Assembly: GCA_039619475.1 (NCBI GenBank)
Contig: CM077116.1
Span: forward strand, 104,515,164-104,579,163
Source of the DNA: Icerya purchasi
Taxonomy: Eukaryota; Arthropoda; Insecta; Hemiptera; Monophlebidae
Direction: 5' to 3'
Length of the DNA: 64,000 nucleotides
This document shows positions 1 through 10,388 of the stretch, piece after piece. The notes under the pieces were generated by a model. That model saw only the letters and a program-made list of their open reading frames with translations, made no database searches and was not told the origin of the DNA. Numbering within the stretch: the first letter of the stretch is position 1; each line of letters begins with the position of its first letter. A program made the position numbers and the translations under genes.

Positions 1-805
1 TGAAGAGCGACTCGGCCGAGCAATTGTATGATAACATCCGTGATATTAATCGGCAGGGGTGCGTAAGACGAGAAAAAGAGAGCGGCGGACGGCCGGCACA
101 CGTGAATAATGTCCGCGTAGAGACGTGGAATGAGAACGGGAATCGTAGACTAGGGGAACGCGACCAGAGGAACGGAGTAAATAATCGGCAGGACCACCGG
201 CGAGAATGCGTACCGATGTACAAGGGCCATCAGGTTATAGGCGAGGGTCCCTTGTTTCAAGTAGCGCAACGTAATTTAAGGTGCACCGTGCGTGGGAACA
301 ATCAATCATTTATCGGTTATTGTTGCCGTGAGCGGACGATCCACAACTTAAGGTTGGCGATCGAGGCCGGCTATTCATGGCTATCTGAGAAAGTAATTCT
401 ATACATTGGCGCGACGGACGTGCGTCTGCGAAGATCGAGTGAGGACATTTTTACGCAAATCACGGATCTATTAGCTTCCTTTGGACGCAAGGCGTCACTA
501 GTGTGACTTTATGTACAGTACTGCCGATCTGGTGTTGTCAAAACATTTCGGAACATTGGCGTACAGTTCGTCAATTAAACGAGAAGATTAAATCATTAGG
601 GGATGCGCGCATTCGTATTTTAGATTTATTCTCCGAGTTTGTTGTCTCTCCGGCGGAAAACGTCGCTAATGGTGACGAAGAAGCCCTTCCCCGCTGTAAT
701 TCTCGTCTATATGACCGACATAGTTCCAGCGATATTTGTTGTTTTAGTCCGCAGGACACGGAGTTAATTTATGCACAGCTTAATGAGTTTTTTGGTTTCC
801 GCTGA
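1..805 (+). pseudogene. Ty3/gypsy-like gag region with SGNH-hydrolase-like segment, frame-broken
   Basis: Left-edge partial. One frame is open from base 3 to a TGA at 504-506; the next is open to a TGA at 803-805. The first half is rich in Arg and Asn, as in nucleic-acid-binding gag parts. Across the join are blocks that look like the core of SGNH/GDSL hydrolases: KVILYIGATDV (about 388-420, like the VxxxGTND block), VTLCTVLPI (about 503-530) and RIRILDLFSEF (about 613-645). A GDS nucleophile block is not clearly visible. The homology runs on in the second frame before the first stop, so a one-base indel near 475-500 best explains the break. It lies directly upstream of a retropepsin, which fits gag followed by pro. 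Domain assignment is by eye, moderate confidence. The protein is not intact here. Confidence 0.55.
785..796 (+). other. Candidate -1 ribosomal frameshift site between gag and pro
   Basis: The gag-side frame ends ...GAG TTT TTT GGT TTC CGC TGA (TGA at 803-805). Slipping back one base on the T run (788-793) enters the frame that carries the retropepsin and RT, and that frame is open from about 795 through 2859. The heptamer is G-TTT-TTT, not a textbook X-XXY-YYZ. A T run just before the gag stop with pol in the -1 frame is the usual retroelement arrangement. Inference from layout only. Confidence 0.35.
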
Positions 806-1884
806 GTTGTAATGGCGTCTCTACAACTCAGTCGATTTCTTTTTCCGCTCCGGATGCAGATTTATCGACGGTCGAGCCGAATAATTCCGTCGGTACTTTT
901 TCTGTTTTTTCTTCCCCGGATAAGTCCTCCAGTGATCCTCGTGCGTGTCGTAATTCGATAGTGCCCTACGTGGTAGTGTGTATCCGTTCGTGTATGTATA
1001 AGGCCATCGTTGACACGGGGTCCGAGATCACTGCGATTAGTGCGGATGTATGGGAAGCGGTCAGGTGTGTTGGTAGTCAGGAGATTTTTCCTGTGCTGCC
1101 AGCGTGTAATATTAAAATCTTGGGCGCGTGCGGGAAAGCGAAACGGGTTGTGCGTATCCAAGTGTTGGCCACTGTCGGTATTGAGCATCACGATTATGAA
1201 GCTCGGTTTATTGTTGTCGAGGGATTAAATGTTCCGGTGATTCTGGGTACAGATTTTCTGGCCCAATATAGTGCTCGCCTCGATTTTAACACTATGTCTT
1301 TAATGTTAACTCGAGAGGGAGATCCTCACATGATTAAGTTCGCTGATTTATATGAGGACTGGCGTAGTCCAAATGTAGAGGAAATTGATTCCGACGACGA
1401 ACTTATTCCGGCTATTCTTGTTAACGAGGTGGCCTCATCGGACGAGTCTATTTTGGGTCGTTTGTTCGACTGTGTCGAAAATTCCGAATTCTCTGAGTCG
1501 AGTCGTTCTTTGTTGCACGAATGTCTGCGTGGTGTGGTTGATGTTTTCGCTGATTTCCCGGGTCGTTGTAATCGTTTTGTGTATCGGATGGGCGTTAAAG
1601 AGCATGGCATTTTTCGTAGGATGAGAAGTTATCCGATTCCGGTATCGAAAAGAGAGGCGGTTGCTGGTGAGATTTCGCGTATGTTGCGAGCTGGTCTCAT
1701 CGGGCATTCGTCGTCGCCATATGTATCGCCACTGGTACCAGTTTTCAAGAAGGACGGCAGTATTCGTCTGTGTCTAGATGCTCGGGATATTAATAAAATT
1801 ATTGTAGCCGAGAATAATTGTCCGTTGCCGATTGATGAGCTCCTGTTTCGTTTTTCGAATTTTAAAATTTTGTTATCTGAAACT
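797..1884 (+). pseudogene. Ty3/gypsy-like retropepsin plus N-terminal reverse transcriptase fragment
   Basis: Retropepsin (about 990-1290): the active-site motif AIVDTGSEITAIS is at about 1000-1038, and VILGTDFL at about 1240-1263 matches the second conserved block. After a spacer, the N-terminal RT fingers are seen at about 1540-1870: pro-rich linker, SPYVSPLVPVFKKDGSIRLC at about 1714-1773, LDARDINK and PLPIDELL. This is the order pro-RT of Metaviridae. Similarity stops at about 1870-1885, before the catalytic YxDD block, because the frame runs into unrelated sequence. No RNase H or integrase follows, so the element is dead. Family assignment is confident; clade is not assigned. Confidence 0.8.
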
Positions 1885-2859
1885 GGGCCGGAAGGATATG
1901 TGCCTCCGAGTCCAACGAGACACGAGTTTGAGGATCCTGGGCCATCATTTGTGGAAGGCACTTCGCGATTGGAAAAAATGCTTATGGCATTTAATAATAA
2001 TATAAATAAGAAACTAGAAGAAAATAATAACAACATAAATAAGAAACTAGAAGAAAATAATAACAACATAAATAAGAAACTAGAAGAAAATAATAATAGC
2101 ATAAATAACATAAATAAGAAACTAGAAGAAAATAATAATAGCATAAATAACATAAATAAGAAACTAGAAGAACAAAATAATAACATAAATAACATAAATA
2201 AGAAACTAGAAGAACAAAATAATAACATAAATAACATAAATAAGAAACTAGAAGAAAATAATAATAACATAAATAAGAAACTAGAAGAAAATAATAATAA
2301 CATAAATAAGAAACTAGAAGAAAATAATAATAACATAAATAAGAAACTAGAAGAAAATAATAATAACATAAATAAAAAAATCGATGAGATAAATAATAAA
2401 TTCGATAAAATAAAGAAAACAATAGACAATTTCGGAAAAAATGCTGAGGAAGAAAGTAACAATAATAATAATAATAATTTTAAACACACCAACAATGATA
2501 ATGTTAGTGACGATGATAATCGTTTTAATAGTAATAATACGAATAATAATAATATAAATACTAGTGAAGATTCTCAGAAAATGGCCGGGACGAATAACAT
2601 TAAAAAATCATGGAATAATCGAAAGGCACGTCAGAAGAGTAACGGGAAAAGTATACAAAATAAGCTATACATAAAATTGAAAGAAATAAAGTACAATAAG
2701 GTACATAAAGTTAAGAAAGGGAAAGAACAACCTAAAATAAACAACATTAACAACAGACTTAAAAATCTGAAATGTTTTAATATAAATAATTCCTGCCATG
2801 AGGGACGTTGTTCCCGTTGTGGTTTCCGCTGGTGGAGGTATCGGCGTAAAAAAGATTAA
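1885..2859 (+). CDS. Asn/Lys-rich coiled-coil repeat ORF fused to the RT fragment
   Basis: In frame with the upstream RT fragment but different in composition: codons become strongly A/T-rich and the protein is rich in Asn, Lys and Glu. Order: a short Pro/Gly-rich lead (GYVPPSPTRHEFEDPGPSF), the 11/14-residue repeat block (1993-2388), a second helical stretch, poly-Asn runs, a Lys-rich basic tail, and a Cys-containing C terminus (CHEGRCSRCGF) before TAA at 2857-2859. Repetitive coiled-coil N termini of this kind are seen in some insect gypsy gag proteins, so it may be the gag part of a second element joined by recombination. A host origin is not excluded. Function unknown; the fusion may be a pseudogene product. 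Confidence 0.4.
   Translation, partial: GPEGYVPPSPTRHEFEDPGPSFVEGTSRLEKMLMAFNNNINKKLEENNNNINKKLEENNNNINKKLEENNNSINNINKKLEENNNSINNINKKLEEQNNNINNINKKLEEQNNNINNINKKLEENNNNINKKLEENNNNINKKLEENNNNINKKLEENNNNINKKIDEINNKFDKIKKTIDNFGKNAEEESNNNNNNNFKHTNNDNVSDDDNRFNSNNTNNNNINTSEDSQKMAGTNNIKKSWNNRKARQKSNGKSIQNKLYIKLKEIKYNKVHKVKKGKEQPKINNINNRLKNLKCFNINNSCHEGRCSRCGFRWWRYRRKKD
1993..2388 (+). repeat. In-frame minisatellite, 33-bp and 42-bp units (11 and 14 residues)
   Basis: Ten copies of the core NINKKLEE plus one variant (NKKIDE). Units 1-3 and 8-11 are 11 residues (NNNNINKKLEE). Four middle units are 14 residues, with an added NIN/SIN step (for example NNNSINNINKKLEE). All lengths are multiples of three, so the frame is kept. 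Unit lengths of 11 (hendecad) and 14 (two heptads) both suit a continuous coiled coil. Confidence 0.9.
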
Positions 2860-5620
2860 TATAAATGAAGAGAGTCGAACTCTTCCCGAAAATGACGTTG
2901 CCAAAACTAAGTGACAACTAATGTGTTCAACTTAAGATTTAAACTCGTTCATCCGGCGCAAAATAAGTGTTAATAATATTCTTTAGTCAAAAAGAAATCT
3001 TTAACGGAAAGAAATCAATAAATTCTAGTTTAACGGTAAACTATATTTTCTTGCCTCATAGTGTCTCGTTCACGGGCAAGTTGGTACCGGAACCCTGTTT
3101 TATTGACGGGTTCGAATTTTCTCGTTCCATCTTGGTCATGTTTTCGTATTAGATGGATGCTTATATCCGCGCGATAGAGAATGATGTTAGTTGCTGTCAC
3201 AGGTTGGTTTTGTTTACATCTGCGTTCATCAAGGTGATGTGCATCAGTTCTGCGAGTGTCCACTCGGTTTGCCTCAAACTCGTCCTAAATTAATTTTTAA
3301 AAAATTGGTTAAAATTCTTTTTTTTTCTTCTCTCCGGGCATACGTGCTTCGGACGGCGGTTTTGCGGGTTTTCTCCGGGGGAAAAAAAAAACTTGTTTAT
3401 TTTTTTTGTTTCGCTTTTGATATCTTTGAGTCCTCGCTCCCTGGATTTACCACTCTGGCATCCTTACTTCTCGCGTCTAAGTGAGGTGTAGGTGATGTTA
3501 TTAATAACAATTTTTAGTATATCTAGGGTAATTTTAGAAAATGTATATGTATAATTTCTCTCGGTTTTTCGTAATATTTACCGTGAAATTGTAGTGATTC
3601 ACTGAATGACAGCTGCAAGGCGAACGGTTAACCATATCAGACGGTATATATTTAATTAATTCCTAGTTCCGTGATTGATTTTTCTTGCTAGCGTTTTTGT
3701 TTCGAGCGCTGCATTGCTCGAGGAGAATGTGGAAATTTATTATGTTGATATATTAACTCTAGTAACAAGTGAATTTAAGTTTTTCCTGAATGGCATTGTT
3801 ATTCCATGGCTGGCACGATGTCATGATCATGATTTTGCTTTTGCTTTTCATGCATTAAAGGGATTCCTCGCGAGCTGTCGGTGTTGTGGGCACTGTATGT
3901 CAGTTGCGGCCATAATGGCAGACGGGAAGCTTGTTTGGGACCCGGAAGTTTTATTCTAGCCACTAATACCGTGGGCGCTGCAGGGCAGTCGTGGCCATGG
4001 TAGGCAGAATATTCAAAGGTTAACTGCCGCACGCCATTGTTGCGTGCAAGTTATTTTGCTTTATGGCGTATTGCCGATTTGTTGGCTCTCAGTAAAGAGG
4101 TACTTAGGCATATTTCGCCTCGAATTTTGGAGCTGGCATAACATTTTTGTGTTTTGTTGTGGTTCTTATCTTTTTCCAATGCCTCCGATTGAATATACTT
4201 ACTTCCCATTAACATCTGTGAGTCCTCGTGCTTCACATCTGCCGCTTTGGGTCTGATCCATCACATCCGAGTGGGCGGTGAGTATGCACTTTATTAAATC
4301 CTTTCACGATGATATATCTTTCAGGTGAAACATTTAGATTCGTGATGTTTTTTCGGTGAACTGACGACGATTCACTGAGAGACGACCGCGATACGGTTAG
4401 CTCAAATTATTGTTCATTTTGTTTTGTGTTTTGTTTTTTTTGTTAATTTGCATTATTAATTTACGATAATTGCATGTTAGTTGTTGTTCGCAATGCGGGC
4501 ATACTAGGACCCGCTATGTTCAAATTATTATCGAATGTTATTAGTATTAATGGAATCGTATGTATTTAGCAGGATTACTGAGATAGCGGAGCGGACAGCT
4601 TGTATTTAGAACTCTGAATACTTCGTCTTTTTGTGTGGTCAACGTTTTGAATCTATTTGGTCACACTAATTTAGTTTATTTTTTTCGTTTCGTTATTGCG
4701 TCGAAATCGAATAGGCGTATACGTTTGGTTACTGGGATAGCATGTGCGAGCTTAGTATAATATCTTTCTATTGTATTATTTGAGGATTTCGTCTCATAAT
4801 TGTGTGGTAATGTCCGTTGAGTGCGCGTTTGCGCCACCAGGTTATCAGGTTTTCATAATAGGTCTACTTTCTCATCTAATTTTAGGAATCCGGTGGGTTG
4901 CGCCGTGGGAAGGCAAGCAAGGTAGTTTTATCGCCTTCGGAAGGATAAAAAAACTGGTTCAGTTCTGGGACCAGTTATCGTGATGGTTTTCTTTCGGCAT
5001 TTTTCCTATATCTCCCATTCTGTATTCAAGTTTCGTTTTCCTCATCCTTTTCCTAATCCTTTTCCTAGTTTTCCTGGTGGGGTGCGTATTCGGCCATATC
5101 TTCGTGTTTCTGTGGTGCCCGTTTTGTCGTTTTCTTTGGTAGTCGAGGTCGCGCGTGCTGGGGCCCATGTTGGTTGGATGCGCCTGGGCGTGTTGGTGCT
5201 CATATTTTGGTTTGGTGCGTGGGCACAAACTTTTCGTGACGGGACCACAATGTTGTTTAGTGTGTTGATATGGCGAACACGTGCACACTCTTCTTTTTTT
5301 TTCTCATTCCTCCACTTTTCCTAGTCTGTGCCGTCGACGTTTGTGGCCCGGATATGTTTGTTGGTTTTGCGTTTGTGACTCTCGCCCCGGACTTCAGTGT
5401 CGCGGAGTTTGTCTGTTGGATAGCTTATTAGGTTTACTGTCTCGTCTCGGACTTCGGTGTCCTCGAGCCTTCTTAAAGAGTGATTTAGAGTACTGTTTTA
5501 GTTTAGTTTCTCGTATAGAAGACCTGGTGTATGTGTGGTCGTCCCAGTGACCAGTTATGGAATGTTTGTGGTGTGTGTCGTGTGCAGGCGGATTAAGACG
5601 GTAGAGATTTGTATAGGGCT

Positions 5621-5637
5621 CCGTTGCTCGGCAACGG
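5621..5637. repeat. Hairpin, 7-bp stem, 3-nt loop
   Basis: CCGTTGC-TCG-GCAACGG is a perfect inverted repeat in a region with no gene. Role unknown; it lies 38 bases before a second, longer hairpin. Confidence 0.7.
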
Positions 5638-5675
5638 GTGGTCCGAATCCGTTGGTTCTTGTGCACCTAAGTTCT

Positions 5676-5699
5676 CATCCAAAACCTTCGTTTTGGATG
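5676..5699. repeat. Hairpin, perfect 10-bp stem, 4-nt loop
   Basis: CATCCAAAAC-CTTC-GTTTTGGATG. A perfect 10-bp stem with a CTTC loop. It could be a transcript structure or the core of a small foldback element; nothing nearby decides this. Confidence 0.75.
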
Positions 5700-7834
5700 G
5701 AAATGGTGGTGGGGTAGTGATACGGATTCGGTATTTACGGCGCTATCTAACGATGATGTCGAGCTAGAAATTATTCTCCGATTAAAATCATTAATTTTCG
5801 ATCTCTCCGCGTCAACCCTATTATTTATCGTCGTCAGAGAATCCGGCCGGGATATTTACACGACCGAATAGGTAATTTCCGATTCTCGTCGAATTTCGGG
5901 TAGTGTTAAGGGGTTGTGTAAGTGTCCTGGTATGTGTGGGTTGCGACAACAGGATAGTGCCTGTCAGCCGCGTGAGCCGTGTGTGAAGATCAGCGCTGTA
6001 GCGGCTATCGTATTAATTGATAAGGATTCGGTAATGTACCGTTAGTTTTAGAGTAAAATATCAAGCCGTGTTTTTGTGGCAGATTAACTGATCTAGTCGT
6101 TCGTCTTATGTGTTAAATCTTGTTGTGCGGTCAATTACCTGTGTTACCGTTTTAATCGCGTACTATCCAGTCGTCGGGTTACTTTTCCGTGAAATCAATT
6201 TTAATTCCGGTGAAGAAATTTTATGTTCAGTCACACTTTTTTTCGTATAATTTTCTAGTCTACATCAATGCTGTATGCGTCCGTTTGTTTGTGTTTTTTT
6301 GTAAATTTTGTAATATACGCGATTTGCAACATTAGAAATATTTTATTGAACGCGTGTGTTTTGGAGATCGCAGTATCTCCGTCGCGAAGATATTACCGTC
6401 ACTTCACGGCGGGCTCGCGAAGTTGTTTTTTTTTACTTATCATAAAAGCCTAATACTCTGCGTGGCAGAACGATTCCGGTTGCAACACACCGTGGGCAAG
6501 TGTTGCTGGCGCCCGCAATTTGTCCGGTATAACTCTTTTTTGGTTGTTTAAAATTATTACGTACTTTTATCAAAGAAGGACCGAAAATCCTAAATTCGTA
6601 ACACTAACCTACATATATTTTGCAAATATCATTGATGTAAGTCATTCCTGTAGTGAGTTTTTCTTCTATTGCATATATCGTTAAAGTTAACTGAAATTTT
6701 TACATTTTTTGTATCTAATAATTTTATCAATTCATCTAGTACCTAATCCGATTCAGAGTCCGTTATTTTTCATAGCCTTTTAATTTGGTTTCTACTCTAC
6801 GTTAAAAAAGGATAAAAAGAGATTAGAACGTAAAGTGAAGTTGTGCTAAATCTGAATAGTGTAATGTCAAATTATTAAAACAAACTTAGTACGAGAAAAT
6901 GTAATATGAACGTTTAGTTGTAACATAACATCGTAACATCGATATATTTCGGAAAAAACAAACTTCTTATTCGGGGGTGATTTTAATAAATTTGTGGGGT
7001 TTGTTGTTGTTCTCTATTAACATGTTTTAGTTATATTTTATTATACTCTTTTACGTTAAAATTATAATCTTTATATTACGCGTGTTTGTTTGTGGTGACA
7101 GACCTTATTTATTTGAATTTTTTTTTAATTCGCATATATTTAAATTATAATCTTATCGGATCTAAGGTGCGGATTCTTTGATTAAAATTATCCAAGTAGA
7201 ATTATATTTACCATAAAACTTTCTACCCGATATTCGAATGCAGCGGAGCCTTTATTTTTACAGGGCTTGTATATTTACTATATAACAACACATGTACGTA
7301 CACACATTTTTTCAGTATTTATAAAAACCGATTCTATCGAATAAATTTAAATAGTTTATAATTTTTACAGTTATTTCGGAATTTCCGAAAACTGAGTTGT
7401 ATTGCAAACGTTAGGTGTCATTCGTAATAATAATGAGTTTCTCTTATTAGGGTACGTTTACGAAATTATATATTTTTTGTAAAGAATATTTTTGGAAATA
7501 TTTTAAGAAGTTTAGTGATATCGTCGTATTAAAAGTTCGTTTTGAAATAAATTGATTTGCGACAATTTTAGAAAAAATATTCCTAATATTTAATGTAATT
7601 TACGTCGTTAATTGGAAACAACGATCAGAGAAGGGGCCACCGGTTATTAACAAATTTCGGTAACAGTTGAGAAAGCAGTTTCATTCGAAATTAATTTGAA
7701 AAATCGTAGAAAAATTTGAATTGTTAAAAATAAAATTACGACATTGCGAGAAGTTTATTCTTTCGGGCTGTTTTCGTTATTTCTTCGCATTTCACCATAA
7801 AGTATTACAATTATTTACGTTTCATTATTTACAG

Positions 7835-7957
7835 GTATACTGGATTGGACCGCTTTCAGGTAGCGTAATCGCTTCATACTTATATGTTTTGGCATTGAAG
7901 ACACCACACCCACCAGTGCTAAAGCCGCAAATTCCGGTTAATACAAATCCGATATAA
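7835..7957 (+). CDS. Aquaporin (MIP family), terminal coding exon
   Basis: The acceptor TTTCATTATTTACAG ends at 7834. The exon opens in phase 0 with VYWIGPLSGSVIASYLYVLA and runs to TAA at 7955-7957, about 40 residues. The WIGP-(x)-G pattern followed by a hydrophobic helix is the start of the sixth transmembrane helix of aquaporins, which follows the second NPA loop. A short hydrophilic cytoplasmic tail with several prolines (KTPHPPVLKPQIPVN) follows, as expected. The family forms tetrameric water or glycerol channels in membranes. The rest of the gene, including both NPA motifs, is not in the window, so it lies upstream beyond base 1 or in exons too diverged to see. Subfamily not assignable. 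No frameshift or stop within the exon. Confidence 0.75.
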   Translation, partial: VYWIGPLSGSVIASYLYVLALKTPHPPVLKPQIPVNTNPI

Positions 7958-9554
7958 TTACTAGTAATTTTAATTAAAATATTGAAGTAAATTCACTGTA
8001 GATAATTCAGTTTTACATTATTTTTTTTACCTAGAGGTAAAATTCGGCGGAGTAAGAATATTAAAATTCGTTATTCTAAAGTTATTAAATGTTAGTTCCG
8101 ATATCGATGAACACAAACAGCCTTGAAGATGCTAGCGCGCTATCATATTGATTTGATAGATGGTTCGGTTGTAGTTTTAATGTTGTTGCGCAACTGACAC
8201 ACAGTTTTCAAAAATAACTATAGGAATGTATCTCTAAAATACTACAGTACAGAACTCCATCGGCTGCCAGATTAAAGAGTGTTTTTCGCTTCCAATCCAT
8301 TATGCATAGGTCGCCCATCAGTGCCACACGACTGTTTTCTACCAATAATTATTTTAACTCACTGTCCCCACTCACGGCGTTATTGTATTCTTAATTAAGC
8401 TCTGTAAGCGATTTTTTTTTTTGCTTTTTGCTTTATTGATCGAGTAAATCATTTTATCTAGACTAAAAAAGAAATAAGTTCTAAAGCTTTTGTTTTACTA
8501 AAGTATTTTTTTTTTTTTTGTTTATAATTACACCATGATTGTAACTCCCAAACTATTAATTGAAACAAAAATTGTTTTTTCAGTCGTTTTTTACGCTATC
8601 AAATTATTACACGCAACACTCAGAAGAAATTGATGGTAATTTTAAAACATCTACCCGAAAGGATCCCTCTTAGTTACTTTTATTCTCAGAATTTGATCTC
8701 AATACGAAATGAAATTTGAAATATAGCTTTCGTTTTCACATTGATCTTTCTAGATATTACGAAGGCACATCATGTTACTGGTGCACAGGGTTTGAAGCAA
8801 CGGCTAAACTTTGAATAGATTTTGATGAAAAATAATCTTTGATTTCTCATTTGATACGATTATTTGAAAAATGTACAGCTTAATACATTTTAAACGAATA
8901 AAAAGATCATATTAAACTGGTTCCGTATTGAAGTATACTTCCATCGGCAGGCTACATATATTTATATAACTTACACGTTACAGGGCACTTATTTTACAAT
9001 TTGTTAATCCAGTAATCTCGCGGAGTATGATGCGTCGACGTTTTTGTTTTTTATAGAAAAAGCAAGTTGAATAATATAACAAGATCTCGTAAAACCGCTA
9101 CTGTCGGCTTACGAAATAAAGCAAGCCGTTTCAGCGCACATGTGTTAAAGTTATGGCAACGAACGAATATTGTTTCGAAAGCCTAAAAGAACATATTTTC
9201 ATTCACCGTCATAATTAATGACACAATTTTTCGCTGGCTCTATTCCATTTTCGACGAATCGTACGAAACTTTGGCTGAACGACAAATAATTAAGTATTAT
9301 TCTACCAGCCTAACGTCAATCTTATGTGTGTCAACGCCATCTCAAAACTTTGTTGTAATAGGTGTTCTCACAAGTTAAAGCGATAATGAAAATTTTTTTT
9401 CTCTTCTTGCTATCATTATGTATCATTTATGCCGTCCCATCGAAGAATTATGAATATTAAGTAGCGCTTACAATGTCTCGAGATCATACCGATATTATTT
9501 TTAGACTCGTAACAAATTATCTATTAATTTAAATAATTAAGTTGTTCAGGATGG

Positions 9555-9578
9555 TTTTTTTTTTTTTTTTTTTTTTTT
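9555..9578. repeat. Poly-T run, 24 T
   Basis: An uninterrupted T run followed by GGGACTAGAC. It could be the tail of a minus-strand retroposon, but no body is recognisable on the right. Confidence 0.8.
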
Positions 9579-10336
9579 GGGACTAGACTTACTGAGATTT
9601 GATCATCCCCGAAGAATTACTGATAGAGTATCTTTCGAGTGCGGCAAAGTCGAAATAAAACGACCTTTAATAAAGTCAAATAATACAGGCAACACTTTTT
9701 TGTTCCCCATGAACGAGTTACGTATAGTGAGGAAGTTGTAGTAACAGGTTGGTTTCTAACATAAGAGGAAGAACCTAAAGCAGTCACGGTAAAAAAAAAA
9801 TTAATCAGAAAAAAGTCACGTTATCGTAAATAAATGGTATTTTTGTTAGGAAATATAAATATTTTTGTAGTTCTATTTAAAAAAACGCTAAATCTTCCTT
9901 AACACTGAACAAACCGTCACTGTTTGTCTCCTGTTTAACATAACGCTATTAAACTACGAGTACCTTCGAAAAATCGCATTAATTACGGGCGGAGACAGCT
10001 TCTAAATTTGCGCGATAATCACAAAATAAACTGGATAGATCAAATATTGGCAATATATATTGTTACCGATATTTAAATACTTCGGTAACTCGGCTTACGA
10101 AACCATATTAGTCGGTTACTATTTTCAATGCGTGTAATTAAGAGATCGTATTTCTCAAAGAAAATTAAGCGTATCCGAATTTGAAATTTACAAATTACTG
10201 AGATTATTGCTGCCTCACGTTTTCTTATATTCGTAGTTAGTACTATTTCTTGTATTTATTCGAATTCTAGATTGCTAAGTTCCGTGGCTATTACAATATA
10301 AGAGAAAAGTAAAACAATTTTAGATTATTTATTGTT

Positions 10337-10339
<3 letters not shown>

Positions 10340-10386
<47 letters not shown>
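10340..10386. repeat. (AT)n microsatellite
   Basis: About 47 bases of pure AT dinucleotide repeat. A small apparent ORF with alternating Ile-Tyr here is only this repeat translated. Confidence 0.95.

Positions 10387-10388
<2 letters not shown>

Larger units (their letters stand above)
2860..7834. other. Long non-coding stretch; right end is an aquaporin intron
   Basis: No recognisable coding domain on either strand. 3300-6500 is T/G-rich and less AT-rich than the rest of the window, with short chance ORFs. It holds an approximate 61-bp direct repeat (CTCGYCYCGGACTTC at about 5381 and 5442), two hairpins (5621-5637, 5676-5699) and weak similarity between about 3595 and 4368. I looked for paired LTRs and found none I could support. 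By position, at least the part ending at 7834 (pyrimidine-rich run plus ACAG) is the intron preceding the aquaporin exon. Confidence 0.5.

Noticed and set aside
1629..2495. 288-codon minus-strand ORF rich in Leu/Ser/Phe
   Set aside because: It is the antisense of the plus-strand coiled-coil repeat; periodic codons without stops on one strand leave the other open too.
3595..4410. Possible LTR pair (GATTCACTGA... at about 3595 and 4368)
   Set aside because: Similarity covers only about 35 bases and does not extend; no TG...CA boundaries or target duplication.
5281..5550. 89-codon Arg/Leu/Cys-rich ORF
   Set aside because: Composition follows the local T/G-rich bias; no domain.
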